This document shows positions 34,544 through 44,910 of a stretch of 64,000 nucleotides of DNA, piece after piece; the stretch's first letter is position 1; every line of letters starts with the position of its first letter. Made by a program: the position numbers and the translations under genes. Origin of the DNA: Nageia nagi (taxonomy: Eukaryota > Pinophyta); NCBI GenBank assembly GCA_050084985.1, contig JBITNC010000001.1:25234001-25298000 (forward strand), written 5' to 3'. A model generated the notes under the pieces. It saw only the letters and a program-made list of their open reading frames with translations, made no database searches and was not told the DNA's origin.

Positions 34544-35003
34544 CACTACTAGAATATGTAGTTCTAGAGTCAAAAATAGTGTTAGAAATAAAATTTATGA
34601 TTTTCTAATGCCATTTGCATTAGGTAGCATCAAAAAAGCATCAATTTTGAATGAATTCCATTTTGACAACTTTCTATGTCTGATGCCATTCTAACTCTAT
34701 TCCTCACTCTAATTATTTTTTCCCTCTAATGCTAGTCTAACTCTATACCTGATGCTACAATGTTGATGCTATTTTGACTCTAATATAACTAGAATTTGAT
34801 GTCATTTTGACTCTATGTTTTAATCTAAATTAGTTTTAATCATGACACCTTATTGAGGCTATTTATGGCTCTAAATTGATTTTTATTTTGATGCCATACT
34901 AACTCTATTTTTTATTGTAAAATCATTACTTGTTGACTCTATGTTTGATGCTATTTCAGACTATTTTGTAACTCTATTTTTGACTCTATTAGGCATTAGT
35001 GTT

Positions 35004-35222
35004 TGGGGTTAGGGGCTAGATTCAATGGTTAGGCTTAAGGGTTATGGGGGGTAATTAAGATTAGGGTTAAAGGTTTAACCTTATGTGTTAAGGTTAGCAT
35101 TAGGGTTAGAGTTAAGGGTTAGGGTTAAGGGTTAACATTAGGGGTTAAGGTTAAGGGTTATGGTACATTAAGGGTTATATATGGGTTAGCAATAGGGGTA
35201 AGGGTTAGGGGTTAGGGTCAGG
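35004..35222 (+). repeat. Telomere-like degenerate GGGTTA array
   Basis: Dense irregular repeats of TTAGGGG, TAAGGGT and GGGTTAGGG over about 220 bases, G-rich on the plus strand. A C-rich counterpart lies at 36376-36600, so the two arrays are inverted around the transposase relic. Confidence 0.75.
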
Positions 35223-35399
35223 CATACATATATAAAATCTAATCATCATAAAATCTAATTGTGCATAACATGCTAGTGCATGAGCATCCATAAAAATATT
35301 ATTTATCAATATGATAATATTGAATTCGTCCACAAGGTCACTTTATTAACAATTCAAATATCTTCTTTGATAGTATAATTGAGTTCAATATCAGGAATA

Positions 35400-36270
35400 G
35401 AATGTATAATGTGTCTTCCTCCAAAAGCACACTTGATGATAAACTATATTTTTTTATCCAATATATCTAGAATAATATATATTTGATCATAATGTTGTGG
35501 GAAGACATAAGGTTCTTTATCTTCAGGTAGTTATTTTGTGGAATCAATATAATTTCTAGGAGCATCATGCATGATTGATCTTTGATACCATTTACATCTT
35601 AATACGACACACTTGAATGACCTAAAATTCAATTCAATAATTGTTAAAATTTTCCATAATAATTTAAGCTTCATGCAATCTAATTTGTATCTTTTGCACT
35701 TGCATGACTTGCTTGTTCAAAATCAACCACCACTCCATAATTAAATGTGGTTTTTTTCTCATCATTCTTCTCAATTCTGAAGTGTTGACCATATGCCCAC
35801 ATTCCTGGGAAAGACAATGCTTGCATATACATTTTCATGAAAATGAAATTAGTAAATTTGATAAAAATTACCAAAAATTTAAAGTAAATTATAATTTTGA
35901 TGCTAATTACCTCCTTATCTTCATTGTATTTTGAAGATGAAGAAGATTCATGATTTCTTTGGTTTGATTTTTGAAACACTAACCATAATGTTAAAACATA
36001 ATTAGATATTTGCAAATAAGATCCTCTAAGTGAGATTTTAAATGAATTTTATAATATTTCCACAAATGTAATAACATGTGTGTCAATTAAAGACATATAT
36101 ACCTCATCCTCATCAAAATCATCATCCACATCATCATTGATGTCATTGATATCATCATCATCATCATTCGATGAGACATCATCTACTAACATATATAATA
36201 GTTCATCATATGATGGCCCACGAGCATCATCATCATCTAATGACACATATTTCCTTTGTTTGCATGGCAT
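35400..36270 (-). pseudogene. TNP2-like transposase C-terminal relic (DUF4216-like)
   Basis: Minus-strand pieces, probably separated by introns, resemble the C-terminal DUF4216 region of CACTA TNP2 transposases. FRIEKNDEKKTTFNYGVVV matches the usual F-R-T-K...T-Q-N-S-G-V-V-V pattern, followed by FEQASHASAKDTN. After a gap, near 35590-35640, comes IELNFRSFKCVVLRCKWYQ, then EPYVFPQHYDQIYIILDI near 35475. A short acidic frame (36049-36270) with a long Asp run follows the usual acidic end of such proteins. In-frame stops break the chain and the DDE-like core of TNP2 is not present. Confidence 0.55.
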
Positions 36271-36375
36271 GGTTAATATAGAAGCACTTACCTATATTAT
36301 AATTAAAAGAACTTAATTAGTTAAACAAAAAATGTGAACTCATAACCCTAAAAAAAATATTTAAACTACAATAAG

Positions 36376-36600
36376 TAACCCTTACCCTAATGCTAATCCT
36401 AACTCATAACCCCTAACCCTACCCCTAAACCTAACCATAACCCCCAACCTTAAACCCTAAAACCTAACCCCTAATACTAACCCCTAATCCCTACCCATGA
36501 CACTAACCCCTAATGTTAACCCTAACACATAACTCTTAACCCTAACTCCTACTCTTAGCCCTAACGCATAACCCCTACCCCTAATGCTAACCCATAACTC
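36376..36600 (-). repeat. Telomere-like degenerate CCCTAA array
   Basis: About 225 bases of AACCCTAA, CCCCTAA and related units, the reverse-complement counterpart of 35004-35222. Confidence 0.75.
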
Positions 36601-37817
36601 CTTAATGCTTTTTAAATATTATTTCTCATATTGACTCTATGTCTAGCTCCATGGGGAGTTATAAATCACTCAAAAATTAAAAAATTAAAAAGCAACCTCA
36701 CCAAACATCACTATTTGTTTGCCTGTTTGCTTTATTTCATCCATTTTCACCCAAAATTACAAATTGGTAGTGGTAGTGGAGGGAGTTTTTTGAAAGCTAC
36801 CAGAGGTGATTTTGTAGACTTCTTAGCCACATTTGTCCAACCATTCTTCTAGTTTGTAGTTTTTCTTCTTCTTCTCTATTTTTTTTACATTTTTAATTTA
36901 AAAAAAGCTAAAATTTATAGGGTTTAAAAATTTAATGTTGTATTTTGAAATTTCTTGAAGGGAGACATAGTTCTTCAATAGATTTTTTGTAGTTTTTATC
37001 AAATTTTGTAGGTTTTCATGATGTTAGTAGTTGCAAGCTAGGGTTTTTTCCCAAATTTCTTTAGTTCCAATAAATTTAGCTAAAACCCACTAAAATTTAA
37101 CAAAAACCCAATCAAATTTAAACCCCAATCAAGAAATTTGAAACCTAATAAGCAAAATTGAATCCCCAATTGCCAAAATTCTCATAATTTAACAAAAAAA
37201 CTTATAAATTAGAAACAACATACTAAATGTAATTCAAAATTATTTCCTCCCTTCTCTCTTGATTTTTGAAATTCTTCTTCCTTGATTTTTGAAATTCTGT
37301 AATGTAATTGATAGCATAAATTTCTTTATTTTTTTTAATTAGTCATAAACTAAATTAAAATTATTATTTTCTAATTAGTTATAAATTAAATTAACTATAA
37401 AATATTAAATAAAAAAATGAATTTTAATTTTAAATTAAATTATATTATAATTTTGTATAATTAAATTAAATAAAATTATTACACCAAATAGCATAACTAC
37501 AATGGTAGTTGAGGGAAGGTAAGAACCTAAATGTTCTTCCGTCCATCAAACATTGTTTAAAAATAAATTAACCGAAAAATAAACTTAATACTATAAAACT
37601 TTTAATTTTTTTATGCAACTAACTATATAAATAAATAATATACATATACATATATAGAATAATTTTAATATATTTTAGTCAATGGATGCAAATATTGTAA
37701 TTTATTTTAATGTAATTGTTTACTATGTATTTTATTTTAATGTCGCATTTTATTTTATCTTATTTTATTCTAATGTTGCAATATAATTGTTTAGTTCTTT
37801 TATTTAGTGTTCATCAT

Positions 37818-39296
37818 GTCATCGCAAGGAGATGATAGTGGAAGTGGAGATAATTCCAAAAAAAGGAGGGGAAAGACAAAGATACATCAAATTCCCCTAA
37901 TCCAAAAATAAAAAATTATTGGTATGTATAAACATGCATGTAGCAATTTATTATGTACAACATGATGCCTTATTATTTATTTATCACATATTAATGGAGG
38001 TCAAAAATTTTATCTGTAAAAATAGTCAATAAATTACATGAATTAGTTACAAGGATGGAGCTCACTAAAGATGAAGCCCTTCAAATGCTTGGTTTTAAAT
38101 TTGGCTCTGAAAAAAGTTCAAGGCCTATAGGACATCGAATCAATCAATAATTAGGTAAATGTGGTAAATGCTTTAGTTGAATACATGATATAGATTTTTA
38201 TTTTTTTTATCATTAAAATTTATGAATGTGGTAAATACACTAACATCAATCATTAATATCAAATTAGGTACAAAAGCTATTGTAAATCAACCACCTCTAA
38301 ATATATTTAGGACTTATGTGGGTGAGAGGGGGGTGGAGATAAAAATCAAATCTGATGGCACTATTTTTGAAGATACTGTTAGTAAAAATTTAAGTTAATG
38401 TTTAACTTAAGTACATATTTATATGTTGATTTTTTATATTATAATTTACTAATATTTTTAACATTTTTTAGAAAAGTTATTTTATTCCACCCTCAAGGAG
38501 TATGCGTACACATACTTCGATCAAACCTTGGATAAATCATGGTGTGACTAAGACGATGCTCATAAGTTTTATTTTATTTTCGATTATTAAATCCTAGTCT
38601 GGTTTTATTAAGTTATTTCTTTTTATATTATTTCATACATTAAACTAATTTTTCTTATCATCAATATTTTGTAGGAAAAATAAATGGAGTGCAAAAAAAG
38701 CACTCCAAAAAATAGGTCAAAGTTTGAATAAGCACAGGGATAAATTAAGAACACATATAAATCAGATTCTAGCAGAAGAGCATGTCATTCCTAAAAATAA
38801 GGAGTCCAAGGTAGTACAAAGAGTTTGGAGGTCTTTAGTTAGAGTGGTCTCATAGGTGGAAGAACTTAGAAAATCCACAAGTGAGCCTTCATAGCAGGAG
38901 AAGGAATCACATTCTTGCTTTAGGTCCGCTTCAGCCCATTTCACTTACAAGACAGGATCTAGTGGAAAAGGGGATTGGAGGAACAATTTGTAAGTATATT
39001 ATATTTACTGAAATGTTTATTTTTTTTTAATTTATAGTTAAATATTAATTTGTAAGTTCTAATATATCATTTATTTCTTTCTTGCAGTACAATCAATTTA
39101 GTAGACTTCCTACCAATGAGGAAATGAAAGACGACCTTCGAAATGGTTTTATGGCACTCATGGATTTTGTAAACATTGAACGAGTTGCTCAAGAAATGCA
39201 GTTACAAGAAAATGTAGCTACTGATGCTGAGCCTATGGAGGAGGAATCTATCCCTAAGGGGAATGATGACCCTATTGAATTAGATGATAATTGATA
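37818..39296 (+). pseudogene. Second CACTA gene relic, Ptta/En-Spm (Transposase_24)-like, several exons
   Basis: Short plus-strand coding-like pieces separated by AT-rich introns: MSSQGDDSGSGDNSKKRRGK near 37818, MELTKDEALQMLGFKFGSEK near 38054, a VNQPPLNIFRTYVGERGVE piece near 38285, a LKEYAYTYFDQTLDKSW piece near 38490 and KWSAKKALQKIGQSLNKHRD near 38680. A HFTYKTGSS piece near 38940 resembles the H-T-x-G-S-x-S segment of Transposase_24 proteins. The last exon, after an AG at 39088, reads YNQFSRLPTNEEMKDDLRNG and ends with an acidic tail at about 39293. Stops occur within pieces. The assignment is tentative. Confidence 0.4.
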
Positions 39297-39539
39297 TTGT
39301 ACTTTGTTGATACAATTTGAAATTGATGTATTATTAATTATATACGAATGCATTAGTACTTTGGTTCTAAGAAATTTGGTACAATGTTGTATATGTTTGA
39401 AATATATGTCTATTGTACTTAAATTAATCGATGTATGTATATATGTATGTATGAATGCATTCAATTTATTTTTAAAATCAAATAAGAATTTTGTATATAT
39501 TAATGTGTGTATGTGTTAAAAAAACACATTAAATTATGT

Positions 39540-40080
39540 TAATAATAGTTAGTTTTAGATTCAAAATTTTGACTCTAAAATTGAATTTAAACTGACTCTA
39601 AAATTACTCTAAAATTGAATCTAAATTAACTCTAAAACTGAATCTAACCTAACTTTAAAACTAACTCTAAATTGACTCTAAAATGAATCTAAAACTGACT
39701 CTAAATTGACTCAAAAACTAACTCTCAAATGAATTTATGGCTAACTCTACCTTATACCTCTTCTACCTCTATTCTGACTTTATGAATGACTCTACCTCAT
39801 AGCTTTTATGAATCTAGTCTAATGTTATGCCTGACTCTACCTCATAGTTTTTTTGACTTTATTTTGACTCTATGGATGACTCTATCTTATAGCTTTTTTG
39901 ACTCTATTATGACTCTACGACTGACTCTGAACTAACTCTATTATGATGTTATGGCTGACTCTACCACACATGATGTCTGACTCTATTCCTAACTCCCTTG
40001 GTGTTATGCTTAACTCTTTCACCATTTTTTCTTGATGCCAGGATTGACTCTATGTCTGACATAGGTAGTAGAGTTAGTAA
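39540..40080. repeat. Subterminal GACTCTA repeats of the CACTA element
   Basis: Dozens of GACTCTA, AACTCTA and CTGACTCTA copies, the denser ones about 10-20 bases apart. The left side (about 34640-35000) has the same motif at lower density. Clustered short subterminal repeats are a hallmark of CACTA elements, where they bind the transposon's own protein. Confidence 0.65.
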
Positions 40081-40168
40081 TAGAATCAGGATGAGCACAA
40101 AAAATAAAACAAAAATACACCAAGGCCTAAATATATGGTTGACACTATGGGGGCTAAATTTTGTATTT

Positions 40169-40441
40169 TTCTAAATCAAGAGCTACATATGAATGAAAAA
40201 ATTCTTTAAGGAACATTTGTCTCTAATATTTCTAGAAACTCTATCGATCATTGGATCATAGTTTGTTTATGAATTATGATCACTTAAATATTAAAAGGCT
40301 TGCTAGTCACCATCATGTACATAATATATTAGAGGTTGAACTAGTTGAAATTCAATTCATCTATGGATAATTGGTTTGTGATCATGAATGAATTTGGTAT
40401 GCCCCTCACAAGCATGTTAGATTACATTTTTTAGATCAACA
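40169..40441 (+). mobile_element. Element D 5' LTR, segment 3
   Basis: Continues from the TTC target copy and aligns with 44632-44905 of the 3' LTR. It ends GATCAACA at 40441, after which the two LTR contexts diverge. No convincing tRNA complement was found directly after it. Confidence 0.8.
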
Positions 40442-43100
40442 ATCCATTTTTGGCATGCTTGATGGGATTGTTTCACATAGTCTTCATGTCATATTAGCTT
40501 TTAGCATGACTAGTGAGATGGGTTCTATGTTCATCAAGCTAAATATGGTGATACTAGTGCACATATTAGCTAAATTTATTTTGTGTATTTTGGAATAATA
40601 GAATGATGATTTAATTGGTTCAAGATTAAATATATGAATAAATAAGAGAAGATCTACTGAACTATTTAAATTTTGATAAAAATATTCAATGAAGGTGATT
40701 TGGAGTCTTGAATACAAGTAACAATTTTTCAAAAATAAGTAGTTATGGACCTGTGTTGTTTGGGGGTTAATCAGAATCAAGGGATTTCTTGATAAAGATT
40801 TTGGAACTAAATAATACTAGGGGATGGTTTCATCTTGTACACTTAAAATAATGCATAAATAATAAATCAACGTACTATTTATCTACAATATATGTTATTA
40901 GAGCATATATCAGAAATATAACATCAAATAGGCATGATAAATAATCTACCTTCATCAAACTCGCATACAAATGAAATAAGAAAAATCATACATCAATCAT
41001 AACAATACACCATAAGAAATGAATGTTACCAATGATGCAAGAGGAGCATACCATCAACTACCTGAAAGATGCAGATCTATAAATAAAAATAAAGATACAT
41101 AAAAGAAAGATAAAGGGTTTAACAGATCTATGCACATGTGATATTACAAAACACCATTGTTGGTTAGGTAGAAATGATATTGCATGTTATGATCTTTTTC
41201 TCTTTATATTCATCAATATGTTTATGTTGCCTATGATATTATTTTATAGCAAAATTTTGATCCCCTTGGATTCTTGGGATCAGTACCTTTTTCATTATTT
41301 TTGGTATCTATTTTGATATTTGATACCTATTACATTGTATAATGGTCCATTACATTGCCTTGGGTATATTTTAACCCTGTTTACAATATACATTCCTTGA
41401 TGTTTTAAAATGAATTATAATAATAATTCATTTTTAGGCATCTATAAATCTTATCTTTTAAATATTCACTACTATATTTCTTGAATGAACTACAATAATG
41501 TTGGATAAAGGAAGATAGCATCATAAGGTTCTTGTGTTTGGTCTCACCTAATGCGGTTTTTCCAACTATGGAATGTGTACTTGAAAAAAAATTCATATCA
41601 GAGGAAGATCCAACATGATTTTTGAGCTTATATTATTTTGGATTAAAATGTTTTAATCTAATTAGCAGTCACATAAAATGGATGTTCCTAGAAAGGTACA
41701 CCCACCCAACCCTTTCTTGATTCCAAAGAGTTTGAAATTTATTTTCTAAGATAATATTTTGTTCTTTACTTATTGCATTGAAAAGGGCCTTATTAGAATT
41801 ATCTTTAGAAATATGAATGATCATTTAAATTTCAAAAGGATTGATATGGGTAATTGGTTCTACTTTAAAAGATTAGGTAGATTCCATTTTGGTAATACTA
41901 CAGGGCATGCATCAAATATTCATATCCTTTGAAAGGTCTTTGATATTTTACCATTACTTATCAAGTCCTACAATCCAAAGAAGCCGATTACCATTTATTC
42001 ACATCAAAGTGACCTAAGGCTTAGTCTATTGTACTTTCTTGATTACTATCATATCTTGTTCGTAAATACCTTGACTATAATATTCATTATCAAATGAGCT
42101 ATTGTAGGAATTTAGGTTATTTGACCAATGTGTTTCCATTGATAAAGTTTTCTTTGATGTAGTTTTGATTGAAAGGCTTAGTTAAAGAAATATCATAAGA
42201 GTTTTTCTATAGAATTTATTGATTAGTATTGATATTTAAGATTCCCATGAATTATTTGCATCTAAAAATGAGATTACCAAAATAAGTGAGATTGGATAGA
42301 TGAGTTAAAAGAGGATAGTTAGAAGTATTATAAATCAATCAAGAATAATTAAGAACTTGAATCACACTTATTAATATTTTTCTTCAAGAATTCATAGATA
42401 AATATGTGTGAGTTACCTATAACAAATTGAGGCATTAAAGATACGAGATATTAAGATATGAAAGATAGGAACGCACCTATGGAAGTAAGGTGTTATGTGA
42501 AGCTTATTGGGTAGATTCTTAGTGGTCTTGGAAATAAGTGTTATTGTCCACTCCACTCAACCCATTGTGGTTTTTCATTGTGAGAAACCCATCCTATTCA
42601 TATTACCCTTACATATGTTCCCTTTTTCATTACTCTCAATCTCCCTTGTAATTTCTTTTATTTCCTCCCTCTACGTTCCTTCTCATTTCCCTATCCCCTC
42701 GTTTCCATTATTTTGGTCTATCTTCTCCCCTCCTTCCTCTCTATTTTACATGCCCATTTAGAAGTTATTTTAAAAGCATCACATAACATCTCAGAAAGGT
42801 TATTGGTAGAATACTCATGAATTAATATTAATCCAGTAGCAATAAAAAAATATGGTAAAGTAGTGATTTATTTTAGTGTTATGATCAAATATATATCAAA
42901 ATATGCCTTTTGTTTTAAATATTTGATAAGATTTTCTTACTTACTGATGTGTAAAGATTATTGTACCTAGCTAATATATTTATTCATAATTATTTACCAT
43001 CACATCTTACCCCTATTAAATGCATGTTGTTTGCTTAATTTCTACTCTTTGAATCGCTAACTATTTTGATTCTTGAAAATAGCCAACAAAGGGGGAAAAA
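40442..43100 (+). mobile_element. Element D internal region, non-coding
   Basis: About 2.7 kb with no gag, protease, integrase or reverse transcriptase motif and only short random-looking frames. It is followed by the purine tract AAAGGGGGAAAAA at 43088-43100, adjoining the 3' LTR. A long LTR with a short non-coding core fits a LARD-like non-autonomous element, or an autonomous one that has decayed beyond recognition. Confidence 0.7.
43088..43100 (+). promoter_or_regulatory. Polypurine tract of element D
   Basis: AAAGGGGGAAAAA directly before the TGTTATAG start of the 3' LTR. It fixes the plus orientation. Confidence 0.8.
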
Positions 43101-44905
43101 TGTTATAGAAATTATAACTTGCATTAAGTAGAGAATTTATTTTTTGAATGCCTAAGATTTTAACAAGTTTGAATATTTTAGAGGTATTCATAATGGTAAC
43201 AAGTCAATTAAGGCAAAGCTTTCCTAGATCTCGATGGAATCATTTATTGAAAAATTTTCTTGGAGCTTGATGGTATCCTTCAATATTGCATCTTCCCAAA
43301 GTGCAACTACCTTCAATACAAACAATTTTTCTTAAAGTGTGATAAAATTGTGATTTTCATAACATTCTTAAAGTTCATCTAGTCTCATCACCTTTGCAAC
43401 TTCTTGAAGTGTGCCAAGATTATTACCAAGATATCTCTATGAAGAGGACTATGATCTAATGATTTATAAGGTCACCTTTTATTTTCCTAGAGCTCAACCA
43501 TTTTCATACCATGATAAACTTTCCAAATCTTAGTTGTATGCTTCATAATCTATTGGAGTCAATAATAATATTTTTTATTGGTATAATTTGTGGTAGTCTT
43601 AGTTTTATTGTCTGAAGTTTGGAAGAGTTATATAAACATTGTAAAACTTAATCAAACTCTTGATATTTCTCAGATCTTGTATAAATAAGATTTTTCATCT
43701 TCATTTGGGCATAAGCAATAAATTTAGGGAATTACAACTATAGATACATGCTATAACTTAGATATTTTTATAGATCTACATAGTTTTATTGTTTTAGTTA
43801 ATGGACATGAGCTGTAATTTAGATATTTTTGGTATTTTAGTTAAGTATATATTTTCTAATCTAAAGTTATATATATGGATAATTTGATCTATTTCATAGG
43901 TTGGATCTCTTAGCATTTTCATATTAGTAATGGAATATCTAATCTTCCATACCAAACTAGTTATGATGGCATTGGTCCTTTTATTTCTTTGTGTGATATT
44001 TGTATGGCTTAAATGGTTGCATCATCTATATGTTTTCTATTTTTATAAGAATATTGGTTGAAATATCAATGACTACAATCTCAACTCTCTTACCACCAAT
44101 GAAAGGATAGTAACATGAAGGGGTATTTATGATTTGGGAGTCCTTCCTCATGGTTGTAGCAAATTGTTGAAAGCTTAGGTTGGCCCCAAGCAAAACCTTT
44201 TCTCTTTCTTTCCTAAAATCTCAACCTTTTTTTTCTTTCCTTTCAAGTATTATTTTTCCTTCCATTTTTCATTGGATAAGGCCTCATCCGAATAGAATTA
44301 AACATGGAATTCAAGATTCAGATTGTCTCCATATCTATGAGGATTCTTTTAACGGGTGTACATCCTTTTTTTGGGAAGTAGACCTTATAATTCTCAATTA
44401 CAAGAGCTTCAAGGAATGGGTAGTGTCATCTTGTCTATAATAGGTGAATCCCATTTGGATTAGAAATTCTATAGGAATAATGTACAATCTTGTTAGTTAA
44501 AGACTTGATTAGGATCCTCTTAGATAAAATCCAATCATTGAAAACTCAAGATTCTAGTAATTTCAAGTTGGGAAATGTCTTAAGAAGTTTATATCTCCAC
44601 CAAAGAGATACTAATCTTTGTGATTTTGGATTTCTAAATGAATAGCTACATATAAACAATATAATTCTTTAAGGAACATTTATCTCTAATATTTTTGAAA
44701 ACTCTATCAATCATTAGATCATCATTTTGTCTATGAATTATGATCATTTAAATGTTAAAAGGCTTTTTAGGAACTTTCCTAGATATAAAATACCAGAGGT
44801 TGAACCAGTTGAAAACTAATTCATCCAAGGACATTTGGTTCATGATTATGAATGAATCTAGTAACCCCTTCACAAGCACATCAGATTGCATTTTTTGGAT
44901 CAACA
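43101..44905 (+). mobile_element. Element D 3' LTR, intact and carrying both empty sites
   Basis: 1,805 bp from TGTTATAG to TCAACA, followed by the target copy AAGAG at 44906-44910. It corresponds to the three 5' LTR pieces joined in order. It retains the uninterrupted sequences at the A insertion (43834-43850) and at the CACTA insertion (about 44622-44646). Confidence 0.85.
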
Positions 44906-44910
44906 AAGAG

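Larger units (their letters stand above)
34544..40168. mobile_element. CACTA (En/Spm)-like DNA transposon, decayed
   Basis: The insertion starts CACTACTAGAA, the terminus that names this superfamily, and is bounded by TTC at 34541-34543 and at 40169-40171, a 3-bp target duplication as expected. The empty site with a single TTC survives at 44632-44634. Inside are the C-terminal part of a TNP2-like transposase (minus), a second broken gene (plus) and subterminal GACTCTA repeats on both sides. The right end lacks the expected TAGTG terminus, so it is eroded or partly deleted. Confidence 0.7.
15195..44905 (+). mobile_element. Element D: outer non-autonomous LTR retrotransposon hosting the nest
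   Basis: The flanks carry an exact 5-bp target duplication, AAGAG at 15190-15194 and at 44906-44910. The LTR begins TGTTAT and ends CAACA. The 3' LTR (43101-44905) is continuous. The 5' LTR is split into 15195-15974, 33736-34543 and 40169-40441 by later insertions, yet the pieces align in order with the 3' LTR. A purine tract precedes the 3' LTR, giving plus orientation. Without the insertions the element is about 6.3 kb. The internal region (40442-43100) has no gag or pol, so it resembles a large retrotransposon derivative (LARD-like) that needs a partner's enzymes. Confidence 0.85.

Noticed and set aside
34396-34608. Seventy-codon frame at the edge of the CACTA insertion
   Set aside because: It crosses from the element D LTR into the CACTA end and is unrelated to any protein motif.
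34995-35225. Possible true telomere end or chromosome-fusion site
   Set aside because: The arrays are short, irregular and inverted around a transposase relic inside a bounded transposon insertion.
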